DNA from: Lewinellaceae bacterium
GTDB lineage: Bacteria; Bacteroidota; Bacteroidia; Chitinophagales; Saprospiraceae
DNA length: 64,000 nucleotides
NCBI GenBank assembly: GCA_020636075.1
Contig: JACJYO010000005.1
Coordinates: 124,001-188,000, forward strand
Direction: 5' to 3'
Position 1 is the first letter of the stretch. Each line of letters opens with the position of its first letter. Below, piece after piece: positions 36,339-44,699 of this stretch. A program made the translations under genes and the position numbers. A model generated the notes under the pieces. It did no database searches and was not told where the DNA came from. It saw only the letters and a list, made by a program, of their open reading frames with translations.

Positions 36339-38549
36339 ATGTCTGCGATCTCTGTCGAACGCGATACCCTGCAAGAAAACTTACACCGCTATTTTGGTTT
36401 TGATGCCTTCAAAGGCGACCAACGCGCTATCATAAAAAGTCTGCTCGACGGCAACGATACTTTTGTAATTATGCCTACGGGCGGTGGTAAAAGCCTTTGT
36501 TATCAACTGCCGGCCCTCATGCTGCCCGGCACGGCGATCATCATCAGTCCGCTCATCGCACTGATGAAAAATCAGGTGGACAGCATCCGGGGCTATTCGG
36601 ACGCCGATGAGGTGGCGCACTTCCTGAACTCTTCGCTTACCAAGGCGCAAATGAAAAAGGTGAAACAGGACATCACCGACGGAAAAACCAAACTGTTGTT
36701 CGTCGCCCCTGAAACACTGACCAAGGAAGAAAATATCGAGTTCTTCCAAAGCAATCAAATCTCGTTTGTGGCCGTCGACGAAGCCCACTGTATTTCCGAA
36801 TGGGGACACGATTTCCGGCCCGAATACCGGCGCATCCGTGTGATGCTCGACGCCATTGCTAACGATGTGCCCATTATTGCCCTTACCGCTACGGCAACGC
36901 CCAAAGTGCAACAGGATATCCTGAAAAACCTGGACATGGAGAATGAAAACACGTTCATCTCCTCCTTCAATCGCGACAACCTTTTTTACGAAATCCGGCC
37001 CAAGATCAAAAAAGACCAGACCGTCAAGCAGATCATTCAGGTTATCAAAGAAGAATTCCGGAATCAGTCGGGTATCATTTACGTCCAAAACCGGAAAACA
37101 GCTGAAGACCTGGCTGAAATGTTGCTGGTAAATGACATCAAGGCTGCACCCTACCATGCCGGACTTGATCCCAAGACACGCTCTAAAACACAGGACGATT
37201 TCCTGATGGAGGAAATTGATGTGATCTGCGCGACGATTGCTTTTGGCATGGGGATCGACAAACCCGACGTGCGTTTTGTCATCCACTACGACATGCCCAA
37301 AAGCATCGAGAACTACTACCAGGAAACCGGCCGCGGTGGCCGTGATGGTCTTGCGGGCAAGTGCATTGCTTTTTACAACTACAACGATATCCTGCGCCTC
37401 GAAAAATTCTTGCGCGACAAACCCGTTGCCGAACGCGAAATGGGCGCGCAGTTGATGCAGGAAGTTGTCGCTTATGCGGAAACCGCTTCCTGCCGGCGCC
37501 GTTTTCTGTTGCACTATTTCGGCGAGCCTTTCAAGGAGGAGAATTGCGGTAAAATGTGCGACAACTGCAAGAACCCGAAAGAGAAGGTTGATGTTCAACA
37601 GGAAATGGTTCAGGTGCTAGAGTCAATCCTCGTGCTCAACCAAAACTACCTGATGAAAACGATCGTCGATTTCATTCTGGGTCGCGAAACCAAGGAAATG
37701 AAAGATTTCCGGTTCACTGAACTGGAACTGTACGGCATCGGCAAAGACAAGGATGAAAACTTCTGGAATTCGGTCATTCGCCACGCCATGATCAATAACC
37801 TGGCCTACAAGGAGATCGAGCAGTTTGGCCTGTTGAAAGTATCGGAGAAAGGCCGGCAGTTCATTGAAAAACCCTTCGAAATTCAGATTACCGTCAACCA
37901 CAATTTTGACGATACCGATTACGATTTTGACGACGAAAAAGGCGGAACAGCCGTGCTGGACGAAACGCTGATGAATATGCTCAAAGACGTACGCCGGAGC
38001 ATTGCCAAAAAGCACAATCTGCCGCCCTACGTTATTTTTCAGGATCCTTCGCTGGCCGAAATGGCAACCCATTACCCTATCACCATGGAAGACATGGCGA
38101 AGATCCAGGGCGTTTCCATGGGCAAAGCGCAGCGCTACGCCAAGCCGATCCTCGATTTGATCCAAAAATATGTTGAGGAAAATGATATCGAGCGGCCAAT
38201 GGATATCACCATTAAGACCGTTGCCAACAAATCCAAAACCAAGGTGAGCATCATTCAGTCGATCGACCGGAAAATCCCCCTGGAAGATATTGCAAAATCA
38301 ACCGGGCTCACCGCGCAGGAACTGATGGAAGAGCTCTACGGCATTGTTTCCTCAGGCACCAAACTTGGCCTCGACTACTACCTGAACAAAGCCGTGGATG
38401 AATACGTACGCGAAACCATTCTCGAATACTTTGCCGAAGCACCGACCGATGATCTCGACGTGGCGTACGAAGAACTGAAGGAAGAAGAAATCACCTGGGA
38501 AGAAATTCAGCTGATGCGGATCAAGTTTTTGAGCGACAACGCAAACTAG
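36339..38549 (+). CDS. recQ: ATP-dependent DNA helicase RecQ
   Basis: A 736-residue superfamily 2 helicase. Walker A MPTGGGKSLCYQLPA at about 45-59, DEAH box VDEAHCISEWGHDFRP at about 146-161, helicase C-terminal motifs (ATIAFGMGIDKPDVRFVIH, QETGRGGRDG), then the RecQ zinc subdomain (SCRRRFLLHYFGE plus CGKMCDNCK) and RQC winged helix. A C-terminal HRDC/helix-turn-helix extension reaches beyond 600. It unwinds DNA 3' to 5' in recombination repair. It stands alone, convergent with an S41 peptidase gene. Confidence 0.96.
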   Translation: MSAISVERDTLQENLHRYFGFDAFKGDQRAIIKSLLDGNDTFVIMPTGGGKSLCYQLPALMLPGTAIIISPLIALMKNQVDSIRGYSDADEVAHFLNSSLTKAQMKKVKQDITDGKTKLLFVAPETLTKEENIEFFQSNQISFVAVDEAHCISEWGHDFRPEYRRIRVMLDAIANDVPIIALTATATPKVQQDILKNLDMENENTFISSFNRDNLFYEIRPKIKKDQTVKQIIQVIKEEFRNQSGIIYVQNRKTAEDLAEMLLVNDIKAAPYHAGLDPKTRSKTQDDFLMEEIDVICATIAFGMGIDKPDVRFVIHYDMPKSIENYYQETGRGGRDGLAGKCIAFYNYNDILRLEKFLRDKPVAEREMGAQLMQEVVAYAETASCRRRFLLHYFGEPFKEENCGKMCDNCKNPKEKVDVQQEMVQVLESILVLNQNYLMKTIVDFILGRETKEMKDFRFTELELYGIGKDKDENFWNSVIRHAMINNLAYKEIEQFGLLKVSEKGRQFIEKPFEIQITVNHNFDDTDYDFDDEKGGTAVLDETLMNMLKDVRRSIAKKHNLPPYVIFQDPSLAEMATHYPITMEDMAKIQGVSMGKAQRYAKPILDLIQKYVEENDIERPMDITIKTVANKSKTKVSIIQSIDRKIPLEDIAKSTGLTAQELMEELYGIVSSGTKLGLDYYLNKAVDEYVRETILEYFAEAPTDDLDVAYEELKEEEITWEEIQLMRIKFLSDNAN

Positions 38550-38556
38550 GTTAAAA

Positions 38557-38701
38557 ATTACCACGGAGGCACGGAGGGCACGGAGAATGATTCTCCGTGC
38601 CCTCCGTGTCGTTTACCAGGAAGTACTTGTACTCGTCCTACGGCTTTGAGCCGTAGGACGAGTACAATTCCTCCATGCTCTCCGTATCTCCGTGGTAATT
38701 A
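38557..38701. repeat. Nested palindrome (three-way-junction-like) between recQ and an S41 peptidase
   Basis: Outer arms AATTACCACGGAG (38557-38569) and its complement (38689-38701) enclose two further hairpins: CACGGAGGGCACGGAGAAT with its complement (38570-38609) and TACTCGTCCTACGGC with its complement (38630-38664). It can fold as a closing stem with two branches on either strand. It lies between convergent genes and may serve as bidirectional terminator, but its size and composite build suggest assembled mobile repeats. Confidence 0.8.
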
Positions 38702-38705
38702 ACAC

Positions 38706-39719
38706 TTACTCGTTCAGCCACTCCAGCGCTGCCCGGATGGTAGCATCCGCATCCGGAGCATCATCCGGCACAAATTCAATTTCCTCATCGACAGGCACAA
38801 ATTCCTTATAAACGACCCCGGTCCGGTCCGTGTAATAGCTGGTAGAAATAGACATGGTAACGCCCGCCGGTAGTTGAAACCAACTGGTTACGGTCGTAAA
38901 ACCTCCGGTATGTTCGCCAAAAAACCGGGTATTGGGCCGGCCTTTGAACGCTACCGCTACCACTTCGCCCGAACTAACGGTATACCTGCTCGTCAGCACA
39001 GCAACTTTTGGTACCGTTGCAATGGGGCACTCGTTTGCCAGATTAGTATTCTGCTGGTCGTTGTAAAATACATTGCCGTCTTTAAGGTCCCAACTGGCAA
39101 AACGGTTATTCAAATTGTCGATTGCTCCGCCTATATCGCCATCACCCAAAACGGGGGCAATGCCAGCCAGCATCGGGAACATATTGCCGCCGCCATTGTA
39201 CCGCAGGTCGATAACCCATTGTTGTGCGCCAAGCGTTTGCAAACTGCAAACGGCCGCCCGGATAGGTGCAGCCAGTTGGGAAACATCGCCCATTGGCATC
39301 CCGGGAATACGTAAGTAGCCGGTTTGGCCAGGCAATATGGCATATTGGAACGGGTATTTACCCGACTGAATAACCGCCCAAACCTTCGGATCAATATGTT
39401 CCTGGTAAGGCTTCGGCGAGCCATGGTACCAGGCAATAGGTTTATTGTTCACAAAAAACCGGCCGTGGGAATCGTCTAATTGCTCCAAAAGATACGCAAA
39501 CACCGGCCGGAGGTCCATCACGGTTTCTGCCAGGCCGGCCCGCCAGGAGACCTGCGCCTCTACATCCTTCCAGTTGACGGTATTTCGATGCAAAGCCACC
39601 ATTTTCATGTGGTTAAGCGCGCTGTCCAGACAGGCGTGCAAACTATCGGGCAACTGGGCATCGAGCCGGGTTCCGGAAGCAAAATGGGCCACAATAACAA
39701 GCAGGAAAATCTTTCGCAT
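38706..39719 (-). CDS. S41-family (C-terminal processing) serine peptidase, secreted
   Basis: A 337-residue protein with a signal peptide (IFLLVIVAHFASG) and an S41 domain. WVIDLRYNGGGNMFPML at about 168-184 is the family core strand, and the catalytic serine is in SRYTVSSGEVVAVAFKG (about 245). GEHTGGFTT and the C-terminal PDDAPDADATIRAALEW complete the family pattern. There is no obvious PDZ domain. Likely a periplasmic or surface peptidase of unknown substrate. Confidence 0.87.
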   Translation of the reverse strand: MRKIFLLVIVAHFASGTRLDAQLPDSLHACLDSALNHMKMVALHRNTVNWKDVEAQVSWRAGLAETVMDLRPVFAYLLEQLDDSHGRFFVNNKPIAWYHGSPKPYQEHIDPKVWAVIQSGKYPFQYAILPGQTGYLRIPGMPMGDVSQLAAPIRAAVCSLQTLGAQQWVIDLRYNGGGNMFPMLAGIAPVLGDGDIGGAIDNLNNRFASWDLKDGNVFYNDQQNTNLANECPIATVPKVAVLTSRYTVSSGEVVAVAFKGRPNTRFFGEHTGGFTTVTSWFQLPAGVTMSISTSYYTDRTGVVYKEFVPVDEEIEFVPDDAPDADATIRAALEWLNE

Positions 39720-39881
39720 AAGACTGGTAAAAATAGATTGTTAAAACAACGGCAAGGGCGTTAAAATCATGCCCAACAGTTTAAATAAAACATAATTCAT
39801 TGGCCAACTGGCAGCCTGGAACGTGAAAAAAGCAAACTTCGGGAAGTTGAAATCACTAACCCACTAAATTAGAACGCTATC

Positions 39882-40148
39882 ATGAAAAATGCCTGTTCGC
39901 TATTTTTATTGCTTTCCCTGATTGCCTGCTCCCGCGCCATTCGGCTTCCGCTTACTGAAACGACAACTCAAAACAACCCTACCTACCAAATCTCCTACCT
40001 ATTCGAGCACGACGGTTGCAAGGTGTACCGGTTTTACGATAACGGCAATATGGTCTATTTTACCAATTGCCAGGGCGAAACAATCAGTTTCCCGGACAGC
40101 AGCACCGTCATTCGCAATTCCATCAACTTGAAAAAAGACGCGCCCTGA
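39882..40148 (+). CDS. DUF4884 small lipoprotein
   Basis: An 88-residue lipoprotein: hydrophobic leader LFLLLSLIAC with the lipobox cysteine at 16, then one small domain, YLFEHDGCKVYRFYDNGNMVYFTNC, that matches DUF4884. The two later cysteines may form a disulfide. Function unknown; such proteins are common and short in Bacteroidota. Confidence 0.82.
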   Translation: MKNACSLFLLLSLIACSRAIRLPLTETTTQNNPTYQISYLFEHDGCKVYRFYDNGNMVYFTNCQGETISFPDSSTVIRNSINLKKDAP

Positions 40149-40183
40149 ACCAGACGCCACGCTGGTTTAAAACGCTTCCCGAT

Positions 40184-40930
40184 TCACCCGCCAAGCCAGT
40201 TTTTAAAAGCCGGCGCCCGGTCGCGACTGACATATACAGCCTCCGGTGCGTCGGGCTCGGTGTCTAGCTTAAGGCGCCCATTCAGGTGCGGATGGATTTT
40301 TTGGATGGCATCGATGCGCAAGGTCACAGCCCGGCTAACGCGAAAATACTGGCGCGGATCGAGCAGCGTGTCCAGCTCATCTAGCGTATGATCGACAAAG
40401 TATTTTTTACCGGAGAAAAGGTGCGCCATGGTCAGCCCATCTGACGAGCGAAAAAAGGCAATATCCGCAGTAGCAATAAATACCATGTGCTGCCCTGACT
40501 TCACTAAAAACCGGTCTTTGTACCTGGCCGGTTGAAAGTGATTGACCAGGGCCTGCATGTCGACCGGCCCGGCAAGGCGGCGCTCCTGCACCCGGTCGAG
40601 TGCTTTTTGTAAATCTTCGGGGTCAATGGGTTTGAGCAGGTAATCGATGGCGTTCACCTTAAATGCCTGCACAGCGTACTGATCAAAGGCGGTAGTAAAA
40701 ATCACCGGTGCTGCAACATCGACCTGCCGGAAAATATCCAGGCTCAACCCGTCGGCGATTTGTATATCCATAAATACCAGATCCGGAGCCGGGAAACTAC
40801 GCAGCCACCGTACAGCACCGGTAACGCTGTCGAGGGTTTCCAGGATCGTACAACCCGGCAACTGTGCCGTAAGTAATTTGGTCAGCTGGCGGGCTGCAGG
40901 CAATTCATCTTCAATCAGTAAGATTTTCAT
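40184..40930 (-). CDS. LytTR-family response regulator
   Basis: A 248-residue two-domain regulator. The receiver domain (about 1-120) has the acidic pair in LIEDE, the phosphoacceptor D55 in LVFMDIQ, and the conserved lysine in YLLKPID. A LytTR DNA-binding domain (about 140-245) follows (FLVKSGQHMVFIATADIAFF, YFRVSRAVTLRIDAI). It is co-transcribed with the LytS-type kinase gene upstream (16-bp gap), giving a complete two-component system. Confidence 0.94.
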   Translation of the reverse strand: MKILLIEDELPAARQLTKLLTAQLPGCTILETLDSVTGAVRWLRSFPAPDLVFMDIQIADGLSLDIFRQVDVAAPVIFTTAFDQYAVQAFKVNAIDYLLKPIDPEDLQKALDRVQERRLAGPVDMQALVNHFQPARYKDRFLVKSGQHMVFIATADIAFFRSSDGLTMAHLFSGKKYFVDHTLDELDTLLDPRQYFRVSRAVTLRIDAIQKIHPHLNGRLKLDTEPDAPEAVYVSRDRAPAFKNWLGG

Positions 40931-40946
40931 AGCGCATTAAATTCGC

Positions 40947-42002
40947 TCACCCGACCGGCTCTGCAATTTCAACCATTGGAAGCAACACAGTGAAGTATTC
41001 CCGCGAAACAATGATCTCCACTTCCCGGTCGGTGAGCATGCGGTAACGGGTACGGATATTTTCCAGACCCACGCCGGTAGAGTCCATCACCTGATTTTTG
41101 CGCTGCAGTTTGTTTCGCACGACCAGGTGCCCGTTTTCCACAAAAAGGTCGATTGTAAGCGGTTTTTCCGTGGAAATCACATTGTGCTTGATCGCGTTTT
41201 CAAAAAGCATTTGGAGCGTAAGCGGTACGATGGCGCTGTTGGCATTGCCGTTCAAGTTACTTAAATTGACCTGCAGGTTGTCACCAAAACGCTCTTTCAG
41301 CAAAAACACATAGCTGTGCAAAAATTCCAGTTCTTCATGCAGGGGGATGATCCGGGCTTCGCGGCTTTCTAACACATAGCGGTATACCTTGCTGAGTTGC
41401 TGGACAAACCGCACCGCTTTTTCCGGGTCTTCCGGGATCAGATAGACCAGGGTATTCAGGCTGTTGAACAGGAAATGCGGATTTACCTGATTGCGCAACC
41501 CTTCGAGTTGCGACTCCACATTTTGCCGCTCCAGTTGTGCTTTTTCGGCGACAGCCGTTTGCAATTGCAAGTAAAAAGAAAGCACCTCGTAGGTAGCGAT
41601 CACCAGGGCCGAAACCAGCAATGCGGCAATAAACTCCACGGCAAAACTGGGTTCATCATGAGGTACCAGCAGCAACCGGTCAAATAGGTTGTCTAGCACA
41701 ACTTTCACCAAAAAATTCACTACCACAAAGGCCACCCCCATCCATGCCAGCCGCCGCCCAATTTCCCGCATAGCCGGATGCCGCATTTTTACCTGATAAT
41801 ACGTCCACCGCAAAGCATACCAAAACACACCGGTATACACAAAAGACATAGGAATGCAAAAACTCAGGGAGGACCAATTGGTACTTTCATAATAATCGTT
41901 GAACAGCAATACGGAAATTACCAAACTGGCCAGCGGCCATCCGATCAGAACGACGACCCGGTCGTCAAATCCGGTAACCTCTTTGAATCCTTTTTTGGCC
42001 AT
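40947..42002 (-). CDS. LytS/YpdA-like sensor histidine kinase
   Basis: A 351-residue kinase with four N-terminal membrane helices (about 18-35, 45-66, 85-105, 118-140), a coiled coil, and a His_kinase domain whose phospho-accepting histidine is in NPHFLFNSLNTLVYL (about 195). The ATPase region carries FENAIKHN and GVGLENIRTRY. No extracellular sensor domain is present, so the signal is probably sensed within the membrane. It pairs with the LytTR regulator downstream. Confidence 0.93.
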   Translation of the reverse strand: MAKKGFKEVTGFDDRVVVLIGWPLASLVISVLLFNDYYESTNWSSLSFCIPMSFVYTGVFWYALRWTYYQVKMRHPAMREIGRRLAWMGVAFVVVNFLVKVVLDNLFDRLLLVPHDEPSFAVEFIAALLVSALVIATYEVLSFYLQLQTAVAEKAQLERQNVESQLEGLRNQVNPHFLFNSLNTLVYLIPEDPEKAVRFVQQLSKVYRYVLESREARIIPLHEELEFLHSYVFLLKERFGDNLQVNLSNLNGNANSAIVPLTLQMLFENAIKHNVISTEKPLTIDLFVENGHLVVRNKLQRKNQVMDSTGVGLENIRTRYRMLTDREVEIIVSREYFTVLLPMVEIAEPVG

Positions 42003-42080
42003 GATCCGCGCGTATTGTTTGTCAAAAATAGTGATTTATCCGGTTTTGGGGCGATCCGGCTTTACCCTCGAGCTTTGTTC

Positions 42081-42149
42081 TTTTTCACCGCTAAGGCGCA
42101 AAGACGCGAAAATTATTTCTTCGCGTCTTTGCGCCTTAGCGGTGAAAAA
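42081..42149. terminator. 30-bp perfect-stem hairpin after the TonB-dependent receptor
   Basis: Arms of 30 bp (42081-42110, beginning TTTTTCACCGCTAAGGCG) and their exact complement (42120-42149) with a 9-nt loop. It directly abuts the receptor stop codon. The stem ends in T/A runs so it can terminate transcription both ways, but the length exceeds normal terminators. Confidence 0.8.
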
Positions 42150-44552
42150 TCAAAACTCAATCCGGTACAAAATATCCGGGAAGAATCCGATCTGGTCCAG
42201 CCGGCCGATCTCTTCCCGCACGGTATTGTAGCGCATGGCGAAAATGTTCCGGTTGTTGGTCACGTTCTGGAAATCGAGGAAAAAGGTTTGTGACAACTTG
42301 CGTTTGCTGCTGTTAAACCGGAGTCCGACCTTGACATCCCAGCGCAAATAGTCGTCGAGCCGCTGGCTAAACGCCAGATCTTCAAACAGCACTTCCTCGC
42401 CGGTTGCGCGGCTGGCTTCCAGGTTGATGGGGGTGTACGGGCGACCGCCAGCTGCTGTGAACTTGGTATCCAGCGTCAGAAAACGCCGGCCACTGCGGCC
42501 CAACGCAAATTCGCGGCCAACCAGCGCATTCACCACATATCGACCGTTGAACGCCGTATTGCGCTCCACCTGGTCGGAGCCTTTGTATTTGGCGTCGAAG
42601 AGGCTCAACGTGAACAAACCATACCAACCCTGGCTAAAGAATTTTTCCGCTGTCAGCTCGAGACCGTAGTTTCGGCCGGTGCCGGCATTCACCAGAGAGC
42701 CACGCTCCGGAAAAACAAAGTCGGCGCCCGAGTTCAGGATAGAGAAACTGGAAGGCACAGCCTCCACCGGCACATCGCCAAGCCATTGGTAGTAGGCTTC
42801 GGCTTTCAAGCGCCAGTTGGGTGTGGGCTTAAAGTCGTACCCCAAAATCAGGTGCTGGCTGCGCGTGAACCCCAGGTCGCTGTTGGTAGCAACGGTGGAA
42901 CCATCGGGCATCTGCTCGCGGTACAGGAACACGGGCAGGGGCTGGTTTTGGTGATGCATACCATAGCCAAGATTCAGGCTGTGCTTCGGCGCCAATTGCC
43001 AGTTGACTGCAGCACGCGGCTCCAGCGCAAAATCTTCCGACTGATCAAAGTACAGGACATGCAAGCCGCCATTCAGGGTCAGTTGTTCAGTGAGGCGGTA
43101 TTTCGCCTGCCCATAACCTTCGAGCAGGCTAAATGCCCCGTCGAAGTCGCGCTGGGTCCACCAATCCGGTTTGCCGTCGCTGTCAAAATCAGGGGTGTTG
43201 GACCGGGTATCAAAGCGGGTATTGAGGGTAAAAATTTGCGCCAGCGCACCGGTGCGGATCGTCAGGCGACTATTCACCTTGGCGTTGTAATACGATGAAA
43301 AACGGTAGGTGACCTCGTCGTCGTTCACATCGTTTGTGCGAAACGGGACACCGTCGTCGATCACCAGATCATCCGACTTGTAATTGTTGCCGGAGTACGA
43401 CACCGACAGCACCGTGCGCACGTAGGCATTGTCGTTCAGCAGCAGGCTGTGTTTGAGTCCCAACACACCAAACCGCGACGTGGTGTAGGCATTTTCTTCC
43501 GGATTGGCGAAGAGGTCGGTTGTATCGATTTCGGCAGCCAGGAAGTTGATCGAACTTTCCCCACCAATTCCAAACAGGGAAAATTTACCCAGTTTGGTAT
43601 TCCCAAAATCGGCATTGAAGGTCAGGTCCTTGTATTTCGGCGTAGCCGCCGTTCCAAAATTGAGCCCCACCGCAGCGGCAACCTCCGTAAATGAGTGCCG
43701 GTATGCCACGGCAAAAGAGCCGTTGTTTTTGCGGTTGAGCGGCCCCTCCACCATGGCTTCCAGGCCGGAAAAAGCACCCAGCTGGCCGGTAAATTCATAG
43801 TTCTCTTTGTTGCCGTTGCGCAGCGCAATGTCGAATACGCCGGCCGTGGCATTGCCGTATTCCGACGGAAAAGCGCCTGTGAGAAAGTCCGATGTGGCAA
43901 TCATGTTGGGGTTGAGTGCCGAAACCGGGCCTCCTGTTGTGCCCAATGTGCTGTAGTGATTGGGGTTGGGAATGGGAATGCCTTCGAGGCGCCAAAGCAC
44001 ACCGGTAGGCGAATTGCCCCGGATGATGATGTCGTTTCGGGCGTCGTTGTTAGCTGCTACACCGGCAAAGTTGGCCACCAGCTTGGCCACATCATTCCGA
44101 CCTCCGGAGTAGCGGAGCACCTGCTCGGTGTCGAACTGCCGGGCGCTGATGGTGGCCATTTCGTTGACCGGCCGGTCTTTGTCGGCGCGGCCGTCGATCA
44201 CCACCTCATTCAGGGAAGCGTACGACTCCTGCAACTGGAGTTCCAGTTGGACTTCCTTGCCGGCGGTAACCAGAATGTTGGGCACCGTGAGCGGCTCATA
44301 ACCCAGGTATGAAATGCGGAGCACCTGTCGTCCAACAGGTACGCCTGCAAGGGCAAAGCGGCCATCCACATCCGTCATGGCCCCCTTGGCAGCCGTACCC
44401 GGATCGGCCAGCAGTTGAACGGTAGCGCCAATGAGTGGCAGCTCGGACTGTTGATCGAGCACTGTGCCGCGTATGGTTTGGGTTTGGGCATTCAGAAGGT
44501 AGGGGAGTAAAAAAATGGGGCCTAGGAGGATAATTCGCAGGATTGTTTTCAT
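42150..44552 (-). CDS. TonB-dependent outer-membrane receptor with carboxypeptidase-regulatory domain
   Basis: An 800-residue receptor: signal peptide (LRIILLGPIFLLPYLLNAQ), a CarboxypepD_reg-like domain at about 24-110 (TIRGTVLDQQSELPLIGATV), a plug domain (VAKLVANFAGVAANNDARND, IIIRGNSPTGVLWRLEGIPI) and a beta-barrel ending in a terminal aromatic (LYRIEF). The ATG at 44552 gives the best signal peptide; another at 44576 is 8 codons upstream. The substrate is unknown. No SusD partner follows, so it is not a classic polysaccharide-uptake pair. Confidence 0.92.
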   Translation of the reverse strand: MKTILRIILLGPIFLLPYLLNAQTQTIRGTVLDQQSELPLIGATVQLLADPGTAAKGAMTDVDGRFALAGVPVGRQVLRISYLGYEPLTVPNILVTAGKEVQLELQLQESYASLNEVVIDGRADKDRPVNEMATISARQFDTEQVLRYSGGRNDVAKLVANFAGVAANNDARNDIIIRGNSPTGVLWRLEGIPIPNPNHYSTLGTTGGPVSALNPNMIATSDFLTGAFPSEYGNATAGVFDIALRNGNKENYEFTGQLGAFSGLEAMVEGPLNRKNNGSFAVAYRHSFTEVAAAVGLNFGTAATPKYKDLTFNADFGNTKLGKFSLFGIGGESSINFLAAEIDTTDLFANPEENAYTTSRFGVLGLKHSLLLNDNAYVRTVLSVSYSGNNYKSDDLVIDDGVPFRTNDVNDDEVTYRFSSYYNAKVNSRLTIRTGALAQIFTLNTRFDTRSNTPDFDSDGKPDWWTQRDFDGAFSLLEGYGQAKYRLTEQLTLNGGLHVLYFDQSEDFALEPRAAVNWQLAPKHSLNLGYGMHHQNQPLPVFLYREQMPDGSTVATNSDLGFTRSQHLILGYDFKPTPNWRLKAEAYYQWLGDVPVEAVPSSFSILNSGADFVFPERGSLVNAGTGRNYGLELTAEKFFSQGWYGLFTLSLFDAKYKGSDQVERNTAFNGRYVVNALVGREFALGRSGRRFLTLDTKFTAAGGRPYTPINLEASRATGEEVLFEDLAFSQRLDDYLRWDVKVGLRFNSSKRKLSQTFFLDFQNVTNNRNIFAMRYNTVREEIGRLDQIGFFPDILYRIEF

Positions 44553-44699
44553 CGCAATGTAGTTGTTGTTAAACAAGTTCTGTTCAGTGATGCTACAAAC
44601 CTGCGTTGGTTTTTCTGCCCGGGAAATGCAATTCCGGTGAGTCGTTGAATGCGGGGGATGAGTTGTTGCCTGGCTGTGTTGGGCGGAAGCAGGATTTTT

